Origin: Actinomycetes bacterium
Lineage (GTDB): Bacteria > Actinomycetota > Acidimicrobiia > Acidimicrobiales > Palsa-688
Reading direction: 5' to 3'
DNA: 33,766 nt
NCBI GenBank assembly: GCA_021788115.1
Contig: JAJYLA010000025.1
Coordinates: forward strand, 1 to 33,766
Shown: one piece after another, positions 1 through 7,483 of the stretch
Layout of the letters: every line of letters starts with the position of its first letter
Numbering within the stretch: the first letter of the stretch is position 1
Program-made: the position numbers and the translations under genes
Notes under the pieces: generated by a model
What the model saw: the letters and a program-made list of their open reading frames with translations, nothing else
Told to the model about the DNA's origin: nothing
Databases searched by the model: none

Positions 1-29
1 GCCCCCCCGCCGGCGCCCCCCGCCGGCGC
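1..29. repeat. Short GC-rich direct repeat at window edge
   Basis: Two near-identical copies of a C-run followed by GCCGGC (about 14 and 13 bp) lie in tandem just before the pca promoter. They may belong to the end of the previous transcription unit, which lies outside the window. No function can be assigned. Confidence 0.35.
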
Positions 30-59
30 TTGACGTCGGCACCCCCCACCCCGTAGGCT
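30..59 (+). promoter_or_regulatory. Candidate sigma-70-type promoter of the pca operon
   Basis: TTGACG at 30-35 and TAGGCT at 54-59 are separated by 18 bp, a plausible housekeeping-sigma promoter for an actinobacterium. The predicted transcription start is near 66, about 50 nt before the first GTG. Both hexamers are imperfect, so the call rests on position and spacing together with the operator just downstream. Confidence 0.5.
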
Positions 60-73
60 GCTCTCCGCACACC

Positions 74-90
74 TGTGCGTTGTACGCACA
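74..90. promoter_or_regulatory. PcaR (IclR-family) operator, perfect 17-bp palindrome
   Basis: TGTGCGT-TGT-ACGCACA is a perfect inverted repeat with 7-bp arms. Its core GTGCG-N5-CGCAC has the same architecture as the published PcaR site of Pseudomonas putida (GTTCG-N5-CGCAC). It sits about +8 to +24 relative to the predicted start, between promoter and ribosome-binding site, where a bound protein would block transcription. The only IclR-type regulator in the window is the last gene of this same operon, so feedback control is the simplest reading. Confidence 0.6.
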
Positions 91-117
91 CCCCGAGGGG
101 AGGCGACAGGAGGGCCG

Positions 118-939
118 GTGGCTGAACTGCTCAACCTGCACGACGCGGTCGCCCGCCTCGTCCGCGACGGCGACACCGTCGCCATGGAGGGCTTCACCCA
201 CCTGATCCCCCACGCTGCCGGGCACGAGATCATCCGCCAGGGCCGGCGCGACCTGACCCTGGTGCGGCTCACCCCCGACGTGCTCTACGACCAGATGATC
301 GGGATGGACTGCGCCCGCAAGCTGGTGTTCTCCTGGGGAGGCAACCCGGGAGTCGGGTCGCTGCACCGCTTCCGCGACGCCGTCGAGAACGGCTGGCCGG
401 GGCCTCTCGAGATCGAGGAGCACAGCCACGCCGGCCTGACCAACCGCTACGTGGCCGGCGCATCCGGGCTGCCCTTCGCGGTCCTGCGCGGCTACGCCGG
501 GACCAGCCTCGCCGAGCCGGGCCGCACCGCCAACCTGGCCTGGGTGGACTGCCCCTTCACCGGCGAACGCCTCGCGGCTGTCGCCGCCCTCCGGCCCGAC
601 GTGGCCGTCATCCACGCGCAGCAGGCCGACCGGGACGGGGCCGTGCAGCTGTGGGGCATCGCCGGCGTCCAGAAGGAGGCGGTGCTCGCCGCGCGCCGGT
701 CGCTGGTGACCGTCGAGGAGATCGTCGACCGCCTCGAGCCACGCCCCGGCAGCGTCGTGCTGCCCGCCTGGGCCCTCACGGCCGTCGCCGTCGTGCCGGG
801 CGGTGCCCGCCCCTCCTACGCCGCCGGCTACTACGACCGCGACAATGACTTCTACCAGGCCTGGGAACCCGTCAGCCGCGACCGGGACCGTTTCCTCGAG
901 TGGATGCAGGCGCACGTCCTCGAGGCGGTGCCCGCGTGA
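118..939 (+). CDS. catI: 3-oxoadipate CoA-transferase subunit A (CatI/PcaI type)
   Basis: Alpha subunit of the enzyme that moves CoA from succinyl-CoA to 3-oxoadipate, the penultimate step of the beta-ketoadipate pathway. The 273-residue protein closely follows the CatI subunit known from Pseudomonas knackmussii B13, with the blocks GDTVAMEGFTHLIPHAAGHE near the N-terminus, FSWGGNPGVGSLHRFRDAVE in the middle and YYDRDNDFYQAW near the end. This is a different branch of family I CoA-transferases from the classic PcaI/SCOT subunits. The GTG start is chosen because AGGAGGG at 108-114 precedes it. It is the first gene of the pca operon and overlaps subunit B by 4 nt (GTGA), as expected for subunits made in equal amounts. 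Assignment to 3-oxoadipate rather than another acid rests on similarity plus pathway context. Confidence 0.93.
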   Translation: MAELLNLHDAVARLVRDGDTVAMEGFTHLIPHAAGHEIIRQGRRDLTLVRLTPDVLYDQMIGMDCARKLVFSWGGNPGVGSLHRFRDAVENGWPGPLEIEEHSHAGLTNRYVAGASGLPFAVLRGYAGTSLAEPGRTANLAWVDCPFTGERLAAVAALRPDVAVIHAQQADRDGAVQLWGIAGVQKEAVLAARRSLVTVEEIVDRLEPRPGSVVLPAWALTAVAVVPGGARPSYAAGYYDRDNDFYQAWEPVSRDRDRFLEWMQAHVLEAVPA

Positions 940-1775
940 GCGTCGCCGCGGCCGTGGCGCAGGGCCGGGCGACGCCGGCGGAGATGATGGCGGTCGCGGC
1001 GGCGCGGGCGCTGTCGGACGGGGAGGTGTGCTTCGTCGGGATCGGCGCTCCGAGCACCGCCGCCAACCTGGCGCGCGCCACCCACGCCCCGCGCCTGGTG
1101 CTCGTCTACGAGTCGGGCTGCATCGGGGCGAAACCGGCGCGCCTGCCCCTGTCCATCGGCGACGGCGAGCTCGCCGACACGGCCGACGCCGTGGTGTCGG
1201 TGCCGGAGATCTTCAACTACTGGCTCCAGCCGGGCCGCATCGACGTCGGCTTCCTCGGCGCCGCCCAGGTCGACCGCTTCGCCAACATCAACACCACCGT
1301 CGTCGGCGACTACGACCGCCCCTCGGTGCGTCTGCCCGGCGCCGGCGGCGCCCCCGAGATCGCGGCGTCGTGCCGGCAGGTGTACATCATGGCCCGCCAC
1401 AGCCCCCGCACCTTCGTCGCCGCGCTCGACTTCCGCACCTCGGTGGGCTTCGGCGCCGGCGCCGGCGACCGGGAGCGCCTCGGCCTGCCCGGGGCGGGGC
1501 CGGTGCTGGTCGCCACCGACCTCGGGGTGCTGCGCCCCGATCCCGAGACCGCCGAGCTGGTCCTCACGCAGCTCCACCCGGGCGTCACCGTGGACGAGGC
1601 CCGCGCCGCGACGGGATGGGACCTGCGCGTGGCCGGCGACCTCGAGATCAGTGAGCCGCCCACCGCTTCTGAGCTAGAACAACTCCGACGCCTCGAAGCC
1701 ACCCAGCGCCCCCAGGGCGCGGCGGGCGGCGGGCGCGCCCCCCACCACGAAACGGAGAGATCCCGTGACCATTGA
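936..1775 (+). CDS. catJ: 3-oxoadipate CoA-transferase subunit B (CatJ/PcaJ type)
   Basis: Beta subunit carrying the catalytic glutamate that forms the enzyme-CoA thioester. The 279-residue protein has the CatJ-type block YESGCIGAKP, with Glu59 in the place of the SENG-motif glutamate of classic subunits, then LPLSIGDGEL and VGFLGAAQVDRFANINTTVV. An upstream ATG at 900 is in frame but lies inside catI and would add a sequence unlike the family. The GTG at 936 overlaps the catI stop (GTGA), so it is preferred. The 3' end runs 11 nt into the thiolase gene. The C-terminal 25 residues are Gly/Ala/His-rich and probably disordered. Confidence 0.93.
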   Translation: MSVAAAVAQGRATPAEMMAVAAARALSDGEVCFVGIGAPSTAANLARATHAPRLVLVYESGCIGAKPARLPLSIGDGELADTADAVVSVPEIFNYWLQPGRIDVGFLGAAQVDRFANINTTVVGDYDRPSVRLPGAGGAPEIAASCRQVYIMARHSPRTFVAALDFRTSVGFGAGAGDRERLGLPGAGPVLVATDLGVLRPDPETAELVLTQLHPGVTVDEARAATGWDLRVAGDLEISEPPTASELEQLRRLEATQRPQGAAGGGRAPHHETERSRDH

Positions 1776-2952
1776 CGTGTACATCGGCGACGCCGTCCGA
1801 ACCCCCGTCGGGCGGCACGGGGGTGCCCTGGCCGGCACCCGGCCCGACGACCTCGCGGCCACCGCCATCAAGGCGCTCGTCGCCCGCCACCCCGACCTCG
1901 ACCCTGCCCGGATCGACGACGTCTACTTCGGGGACGCCAACGCGGCCGGCGAGGACAACCGCAACGTGGCGCGCATGGCCGTGCTCCTCGCCGGCCTGCC
2001 GACGTCGGTGCCGGGCGCCACGGTCAACCGCCTGTGCGGCTCGGGCATGGAGGCAACCATCGACGCCTACCGGGCGGTCGCCACCGGCGACGCCTCCCTG
2101 GTGCTCGCCGGCGGCGTCGAGTCGATGAGCCGCTCCCCCTGGGTGCTCACCAAGCCCGAGCGGGGCTGGCCGCGAGCCAACGAGACGCTGTGGTCGACCA
2201 CCCTCGGCTGGCGCATGGTGAACCCGGCGATGCCGCGGGAGTGGACCGTCAGCCTCGGCGAGGGGGCGGAGCTCCTCGCCGACCGCTACGGCATCACCCG
2301 CGAAGCCCAGGACGCCTTCGCTCTCGCCAGCCACCACAAGGCCGACTCCGCGTGGGAGGCCGGCGAGTTCGCCGACGAGGTCGTGCCCGTCCCCGGCGTG
2401 GACCTCTCCCGGGACGAGTCCATCCGGGGGGACACCACCCTCGAGAAGCTCGCATCGCTGAAGCCGGCGTTCCGCCGCGAGGGCGGGACCGTCACCGCCG
2501 GCAACTCCTCCCCCCTCAACGACGGCGCCGCCGCGCTCTTCGTCGGCGACTCCGCCGGCCTGGCCGTCGCCGGCGCCGAGCCCCTCGCCCGTGTCGCCGC
2601 CCGCGCCGTGAGCGGCGTCGAGCCGCAGTACTACGGCATCGGCCCCGTCGAGGCCGCCAGGACGGCCCTCAAGCGGGCCGGCATCGGGTGGGGCGACCTG
2701 GCCAGCGTCGAGCTCAACGAGGCGTTCGCCGCCCAGTCGCTCGCGTGCCTCTCCGAGTGGCCCGACCTCGACCCGGCCATCGTCAACCCCGCCGGCGGCG
2801 CCATCGCCCTCGGCCACCCGCTCGGCTGCTCGGGCGCCCGGCTGCTCACGACGCTGGCGTGGCGGCTGCACCGCGCCGGGGGCGGGTGGGGCCTGGCGAC
2901 GATGTGCATCGGCGTCGGCCAGGGCATCGCCGTCGTCCTCGAAGGACAGTAG
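1765..2952 (+). CDS. pcaF: 3-oxoadipyl-CoA thiolase (acetyl-CoA acyltransferase)
   Basis: Cleaves 3-oxoadipyl-CoA with CoA to succinyl-CoA and acetyl-CoA, the last step of the pathway. The 395-residue protein has the length and all catalytic signatures of a degradative thiolase: nucleophile Cys91 in VNRLCGSGMEA, His351 in NPAGGAIALGHPLGCSGAR and the second catalytic Cys381 in MCIGVGQG. GTG start with GGAGAG 5 nt upstream. It lies directly after the CoA-transferase that makes its substrate, which supports the oxoadipyl specificity; thiolase sequences alone do not separate this from general acetyl-CoA acetyltransferase. Confidence 0.93.
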   Translation: MTIDVYIGDAVRTPVGRHGGALAGTRPDDLAATAIKALVARHPDLDPARIDDVYFGDANAAGEDNRNVARMAVLLAGLPTSVPGATVNRLCGSGMEATIDAYRAVATGDASLVLAGGVESMSRSPWVLTKPERGWPRANETLWSTTLGWRMVNPAMPREWTVSLGEGAELLADRYGITREAQDAFALASHHKADSAWEAGEFADEVVPVPGVDLSRDESIRGDTTLEKLASLKPAFRREGGTVTAGNSSPLNDGAAALFVGDSAGLAVAGAEPLARVAARAVSGVEPQYYGIGPVEAARTALKRAGIGWGDLASVELNEAFAAQSLACLSEWPDLDPAIVNPAGGAIALGHPLGCSGARLLTTLAWRLHRAGGGWGLATMCIGVGQGIAVVLEGQ

Positions 2953-2968
2953 GAGGGAGGAAAAAAAG

Positions 2969-3670
2969 GTGAGCACCGTGGCAGAACGCCCCGCCTGGAC
3001 AGTGGACCCGCCGTACGGGGACCCCGGCTACCGCTCCACCGCCAAGCGGGCGCCGCACCGGCCGCTCGTGCCGATGGCGCCCGAGCTCGCCCCCACCACG
3101 GGCCCGGTGTTCGGCGAGGGCTACGCCGATCCCGAGGACGCCGACCTCACCGCCGGCCACGCCGGCGAGCCGATCGGCCAGCGGATCAACGTCTCGGGCC
3201 GGATCCTCGGCTCCGACGGCCGCCCACTCGCCGGCCAGCTGGTCGAGATCTGGCAGTGCAACGCCGCGGGCCGCTACGCCCACCAGGGCGACCAGCACCC
3301 CGCCCCCCTGGACCCGAACTTCACGGGGGCGGGCCGCTGCCTGACCGACGCGGAGGGCCGGTACCGGTTCCGGACCATCCGCCCGGGCGCCTACCCGTGG
3401 CGCAACCACCCCAACGCGTGGCGGCCGGCGCACATCCACTTCTCCGTGTTCGGCCGGGCGTTCACCGAGCGGCTGGTGACCCAGATGTACTTCCCCGGCG
3501 ACCCGCTGATCCCCTTCGACCCGGTCCTCCGCTCGATCCGCGACCCGAAGGCGCAGGAGCGGCTGGTCTCGGCGTTCGACTGGGACAGCACCGAGGAGGA
3601 GTTCGCCCTCGGCTTCGCCTTCGACGTGGTCGTCGGCGGCCACCTCGCGACACCTCCGGACCCGGCGTGA
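2969..3670 (+). CDS. pcaH: Protocatechuate 3,4-dioxygenase beta subunit
   Basis: Iron-bearing subunit of the intradiol dioxygenase that opens protocatechuate to 3-carboxy-cis,cis-muconate. All four Fe(III) ligands are visible with exact family spacing: Tyr103 (GRYAH), Tyr142 (GAYPW), His155 and His157 (RPAHIH), matching Tyr408/Tyr447/His460/His462 of the Pseudomonas enzyme. The active-site arginine is Arg152. The protein is 233 residues, as usual for PcaH. GTG start after a purine-rich GGAGGAAAAAAAGG stretch. The 16-nt space after pcaF is the only non-overlapping junction in the operon. The last base of the stop is the first base of pcaG. Confidence 0.97.
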   Translation: MSTVAERPAWTVDPPYGDPGYRSTAKRAPHRPLVPMAPELAPTTGPVFGEGYADPEDADLTAGHAGEPIGQRINVSGRILGSDGRPLAGQLVEIWQCNAAGRYAHQGDQHPAPLDPNFTGAGRCLTDAEGRYRFRTIRPGAYPWRNHPNAWRPAHIHFSVFGRAFTERLVTQMYFPGDPLIPFDPVLRSIRDPKAQERLVSAFDWDSTEEEFALGFAFDVVVGGHLATPPDPA

Positions 3671-4167
3671 TGAGCACCACCCTCCCGCCGACGCCGTCGC
3701 AGACGATCGGGCCGTTCTTCCGCTTCGGGATGGAGTGGCTGTCCGGGCGCGCCATCCCCGAGGCCGAACCGCCGGGCGCGCTCACCGTGACCGGGCGGGT
3801 CCTCGACGGCGACGGCGAGCCGGTCCCCGACGCCCTGGTCGAGGCGTGGCAGGGCAGCGTGTTCGCCCGGAGCCTCACCGACGCCGAGGGCCGCTTTCGC
3901 TTCGTGACCGTCAAACCCACCCCCGCCGCCGGCGGCCAGGCACCCCACGTGGAGGTGTCGGTGTTCGCCCGGGGCCTCCTGCAGAGGCTGTGGACGCGCC
4001 TGTACTTCCCCGACGAGGCGGCTGCCAACGAAGCCGACCCGCTGCTCGGCGCCGTCGGGGACCCCGCCCGGGCGGCCACCCTGGTGGCGGTGCCCGGCGA
4101 GGACGGAGGGGTCGTCTTCGACGTCCGCCTCCAGGGCGAGGGGGAGACCGTCTTCTTTGCCTGGTGA
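3670..4167 (+). CDS. pcaG: Protocatechuate 3,4-dioxygenase alpha subunit
   Basis: Non-iron partner of PcaH. The 165-residue protein opens with TPSQTIGPFF, the conserved PcaG N-terminal signature, and has the intradiol dioxygenase beta-sandwich blocks (VTGRVLDGDGEPVPDALVE, then DAEGRFRF) but lacks the paired Tyr/His ligands, as alpha subunits do. It is shorter than the roughly 200-residue Pseudomonas PcaG; loops look trimmed rather than a domain lost. The ATG at 3670 overlaps the pcaH stop by one base (TGATG), so the longer in-frame extension upstream is not used. Confidence 0.95.
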   Translation: MSTTLPPTPSQTIGPFFRFGMEWLSGRAIPEAEPPGALTVTGRVLDGDGEPVPDALVEAWQGSVFARSLTDAEGRFRFVTVKPTPAAGGQAPHVEVSVFARGLLQRLWTRLYFPDEAAANEADPLLGAVGDPARAATLVAVPGEDGGVVFDVRLQGEGETVFFAW

Positions 4168-5494
4168 TCGGCTGTTCGCACCGATCTTCGTCACCGACGA
4201 GCTGCTCGCCGCCACCGGCGACGAGGCGTGGCTCGCCGCGATGCTCGACGCCGAGGCGGCCCTCGCCGCCGCGGAAGCCGCCTGCGGGGTGATCCCGCCC
4301 GAGGTGGCCGAGGCGATCGGCGCGGCCTGCCGGGCCGGCGGTCTCGACCCCGCCGCGCTGGGCCGGGGCGCCCGGGCGGCCGGCAACCCGGTGATCCCCC
4401 TCGTCGCCGCCCTCGGCGAGGCCGTCCCCGCCGGCGCCCGGCCGTGGCTGCACTGGGGGGCGACCAGCCAGGACATCCTCGACACCGCAGCGGTGCTCGT
4501 CGCCCGCCGGGCCGGCGCCCTCGTCGACGCGGAGCTGGGCCGCCTCGCCGCCGGCTGCGCCGGCCTCGCGGCCCGCCACCGCGGCACCCTCATGGCCGGG
4601 CGCACCCTGCTGCAGCAGGCGCTGCCCGTCACCTTCGGGCTCAAGGCCGCCGGCTGGCTCGCCGGCGCAGACGACGCCCGCACGCAGCTGGCCGCCGCCC
4701 TCGGGGGCCTCGCCGCCCAGCTCGGCGGGGCCGCCGGCACCCTCGCGTCCCTCGGCGAGGCCGGCCCGGCCGTCGCGGCGGCGTTCGCCGCCCGCCTGGG
4801 CCTCCCCGAGCCGGTGCTGCCCTGGCACACGGCCCGCCAGCGCGTCGCGGCCGTCGCCGGCGCCCTCGGCGTCGTCGCCGGCACCGCCGCCAAGATCAGC
4901 GCCGACGTGGCGCTGCTGATGCAGACCGAGGTGGCAGAGGCCGCCGAGCCGTCCCCGGGAGGGTCGTCGACGATGCCCCACAAGCGCAACCCGGCCGCCT
5001 CCGTCGCCGTGCTCGCCGCGGCCCGCCGGGCGCACGCGCTGCTGCCCGTCCTGTTCGGGGGGCTGGTCGCCGAGCACGAGCGGCCCGCCGGCGCGTGGCA
5101 CGCCGAGTGGGAGCCGTGGGCCGAGCTCATCGCCCTCGCCGGCGGCGCCGCCGCGCGCACCGCCGACGTGGTGGCCGGGCTGGAGGTCGACGCCGGCGCC
5201 ATGGCCGCGAACCTGGCGCGCACCGGCGGGGCGCTGCTCGCCGAACGGGTCACCCTGGCGCTGGCGGCGGCGTGCGGGGACCGAGCCGAGGCCCGGCGCG
5301 CGGTCACCGACGCGCTCCGCCGGGCGGACAAGGACGGCACGCCGCTCGCCGCGGAGCTCGCCGCCGAGCCGCTCGTCGCCGGCGCCTTCGACGCCCGGGA
5401 GATCGACCGGCTCCTCGACCCCGCCGGCTACCTCGGCGCCGCCGGCGTCTGGGTGGACCGTGCCCTCGCCGCGCACGGGGAGGCGGCGCCGTGA
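4157..5494 (+). CDS. pcaB: 3-carboxy-cis,cis-muconate cycloisomerase
   Basis: Converts the ring-cleavage product of PcaHG to 4-carboxymuconolactone. The 445-residue protein belongs to the fumarase/argininosuccinate-lyase superfamily, whose signature GGSSTMPHKRNP lies at about residues 268-279 with the catalytic-loop serines at 270-271; HWGATSQDILDTA earlier in the protein is the second conserved block. Start is TTG, overlapping the pcaG stop by 11 nt; no ATG or GTG near it is in frame. The C-terminal stretch is Ala-rich. The 3' end overlaps pcaL by 4 nt. Confidence 0.95.
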   Translation: MPGDRLFAPIFVTDELLAATGDEAWLAAMLDAEAALAAAEAACGVIPPEVAEAIGAACRAGGLDPAALGRGARAAGNPVIPLVAALGEAVPAGARPWLHWGATSQDILDTAAVLVARRAGALVDAELGRLAAGCAGLAARHRGTLMAGRTLLQQALPVTFGLKAAGWLAGADDARTQLAAALGGLAAQLGGAAGTLASLGEAGPAVAAAFAARLGLPEPVLPWHTARQRVAAVAGALGVVAGTAAKISADVALLMQTEVAEAAEPSPGGSSTMPHKRNPAASVAVLAAARRAHALLPVLFGGLVAEHERPAGAWHAEWEPWAELIALAGGAAARTADVVAGLEVDAGAMAANLARTGGALLAERVTLALAAACGDRAEARRAVTDALRRADKDGTPLAAELAAEPLVAGAFDAREIDRLLDPAGYLGAAGVWVDRALAAHGEAAP

Positions 5495-6621
5495 CCGGCC
5501 GGCGTGTCACCGTGGAGGGGCCGGCGGGGGCCCCGTGGCTGGTCCTCTCCAACTCTCTGGGCACCACCTCCTCCCTGTGGGACCCCCAGATGCCCGCGCT
5601 GCGCCATCGGTTCCGGGTGGTGCGCTACGAGCACCGCGGCCACGGCGGCACGGACGCCCCGCCCGGCCCGTACACCATCGCCGACCTCGCCGGCGACCTC
5701 CTCGGGGTGCTCGACACCGTCGGCGCGGAGCGGGCCTCGGTGATGGGGGTGTCCCTCGGCGGGATGGTGGCGATGTGGCTGGGCGCGCACCGTCCCGAGC
5801 GCGTCGAGCGCCTGGTGCTGGCCTGCACCGCCCCGCAGCTGCCGCCGCCCGACGCGTGGGCGGAACGCGCCGCACAGGTGCGCGCCCACGGGACGGGGCA
5901 GCTGCTCGAGGGGCTGCTCGGCCGGTGGTTCACGCCCGGCTGGCTCGTCGGGCACCCGGCGATGCGCGCCGAGGTCGCCGGGATGCTCGGCTCCGCGTCG
6001 CCGGAGGGGTACGCCGGGTGCTGCGAGGCGATCGGCGCCATGGACCAGTGGGCCGACCTGGCGGGCATCGATGCGCCCACCCTCGTCATCGGCGGCGCCG
6101 CCGACCCGGTGTCGCCACCGGAGACGGCGGCGCGCATGCACCGGGCGATCGCCGGCTCGACCCTCGTGGTCCTCGCCGGCGCCGCGCACCTGGCGAACGT
6201 CGAGCAGGCGGGGCGGTTCACCGACGCGGTCCTCGGCCACCTGTCCGGCACCCCTTTCGAGCGCGGCGACGCCACCCGCCGGGCGGTGCTCGGCGACGCC
6301 CACGTGGACCGGTCCGCGGCGGGTTCGACGCCGATGACGGAGTCTTTCTCCGAGCTGCTCACCCGCTACGCGTGGGGCGAGATCTGGACGCGCCCCGGCC
6401 TGGACCGGCGGACCCGTTCCGCCGTGACCGTCGCGGTGCTCGCCGCACTCGGCCGGTCCGAGGAGCTGGCGCTGCACGTGCGGGGCGCCCGGCGCAACGG
6501 CCTCAGCGACGACGAGATCGCCGAGGTGCTCCTCCAGGTCGCCGTGTACGCCGGCGTGCCCGCCGCCAACTCGGCGTTCGGCGTGGCCCGGCGGGCGCTC
6601 GAGGGCGGCGACGGTGGCTGA
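5491..6621 (+). CDS. pcaL: Bifunctional 3-oxoadipate enol-lactonase / 4-carboxymuconolactone decarboxylase
   Basis: One 376-residue polypeptide that performs two consecutive steps, PcaC decarboxylation and PcaD lactone hydrolysis, to give 3-oxoadipate. Residues 1-about 250 are an alpha/beta hydrolase with triad Ser88 (GVSLGG), Asp205 (GGAADPVSP) and His233 (GAAHLANVEQ). Residues about 255-376 are a carboxymuconolactone decarboxylase domain with RYAWGEIWTRPGLDRRTRS, LHVRGARRNG and VYAGVPAANSAF. The fusion is the actinobacterial PcaL arrangement and the length matches. The GTG start at 5491 overlaps the pcaB stop (GTGA); the same frame is open much further upstream but only as antisense-type noise inside pcaB. 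Confidence 0.95.
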   Translation: MTGRRVTVEGPAGAPWLVLSNSLGTTSSLWDPQMPALRHRFRVVRYEHRGHGGTDAPPGPYTIADLAGDLLGVLDTVGAERASVMGVSLGGMVAMWLGAHRPERVERLVLACTAPQLPPPDAWAERAAQVRAHGTGQLLEGLLGRWFTPGWLVGHPAMRAEVAGMLGSASPEGYAGCCEAIGAMDQWADLAGIDAPTLVIGGAADPVSPPETAARMHRAIAGSTLVVLAGAAHLANVEQAGRFTDAVLGHLSGTPFERGDATRRAVLGDAHVDRSAAGSTPMTESFSELLTRYAWGEIWTRPGLDRRTRSAVTVAVLAALGRSEELALHVRGARRNGLSDDEIAEVLLQVAVYAGVPAANSAFGVARRALEGGDGG

Positions 6622-7408
6622 GGGGTCCCGCGGCGACTTCGTGCGGTCGCTCGAGCGGGGTCTGGCGGTGATCCGTGCTTTCGGCCCGGACCGGCGCGAG
6701 CTGAGCCTCTCCGAGGTCGCCCGGCTGACCGGGCTGACACGGGCGGCGGCCCGGCGTTTCCTCCTGACCCTCGTCGAGCTCGGGTACGTCCACGGCGACG
6801 GGCGGCTGTTCTCGCTGCGGCCGCGGGTGCTCGAGCTCGGATACGCCTACCTGTCGACCCTGTCGCTGCACGAGGTGGCGGCGCCGCACATGGAGGAGCT
6901 CGTCGCGGCCACGCGGGAGTCGTCGTCGATCGCCGTGCTCGACGGCGACGACATCGCCTACGTCGTGCGGGTCCCGACCCGGCGGATCATGACCGTCGCG
7001 ATCGCGGTGGGGACCCGTTTTCCGGCGTACCCCACCTCGATGGGCAGGGTGCTGCTCGCCGGCCTGGCGCCGGGCGACCTGGACGCGTACCTGGCGCGGG
7101 TCCGCCTCGAGCCGCTCACACGCCGCACCGTCACCGATCCCGGCACCCTCCGCCGCATCGTCGCCGAGGTCGCCGCCCAGGGCTTCGCCGTCGTCGACCA
7201 GGAGCTCGAGGAGGGGCTCCGCTCGGCGGCGGTGCCGATCACCGACGCCGCCGGCCGCACCGTCGCGGCGCTCAACGTGTCCGTGCACGCCAGCCGCATG
7301 ACCCTCGACGCCCTGCGCCGCGCCGTCCTGCCGCTCCTGCAGCTGACCGCCGCCCGGATCAGCGCCGACGCCCAGGCTGTGGGTGCACCCGTCCGGCAGG
7401 TCCCCTGA
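6614..7408 (+). CDS. pcaR: IclR-family regulator of the pca genes
   Basis: 264-residue IclR-type transcription factor. The N-terminal winged helix covers about residues 8-70 (VRSLERGLAVIRAF, LSEVARLTGLTRAAARRFL), and an effector-binding domain follows at about 85-250. The N-terminal block and overall length match the PcaR/PcaU/PobR subgroup, which responds to protocatechuate or beta-ketoadipate. GTG start overlaps the pcaL stop by 8 nt, so it is made from the operon it probably controls. The matching palindrome at 74-90 is the likely target. Whether it activates or represses cannot be read from sequence; the operator position downstream of the promoter favours repression. Confidence 0.88.
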   Translation: MAEGSRGDFVRSLERGLAVIRAFGPDRRELSLSEVARLTGLTRAAARRFLLTLVELGYVHGDGRLFSLRPRVLELGYAYLSTLSLHEVAAPHMEELVAATRESSSIAVLDGDDIAYVVRVPTRRIMTVAIAVGTRFPAYPTSMGRVLLAGLAPGDLDAYLARVRLEPLTRRTVTDPGTLRRIVAEVAAQGFAVVDQELEEGLRSAAVPITDAAGRTVAALNVSVHASRMTLDALRRAVLPLLQLTAARISADAQAVGAPVRQVP

Positions 7409-7433
7409 CCCTCGGGGGGGCGTGGCCGGGTGT

Positions 7434-7458
7434 GGGCGGGTGTGGCCGCCGCCCGCCC
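7434..7458. terminator. Candidate hairpin terminator between convergent pcaR and vdh
   Basis: GGGCGGG at 7434-7440 pairs perfectly with CCCGCCC at 7452-7458 across an 11-nt loop. It lies in the 75-bp gap between two convergent genes, where a bidirectional terminator is expected. There is no T-run on either strand, so it is either a T-less actinobacterial type or chance in GC-rich DNA. Confidence 0.35.
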
Positions 7459-7483
7459 GTGCGCCGCTCGTGGCCCGGCGCGG

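Noticed and set aside
900-935. Earlier ATG start for the CoA-transferase beta subunit
   Set aside because: It lies within catI, adds non-family residues, and the GTG at 936 gives the usual GTGA overlap.
3391-5476. Long minus-strand ORFs of 500-650 codons across pcaH, pcaG and pcaB
   Set aside because: Composition is Ala/Arg/Ser or Gly/Arg-rich with no recognisable motifs, while the plus strand carries complete enzymes with catalytic residues.
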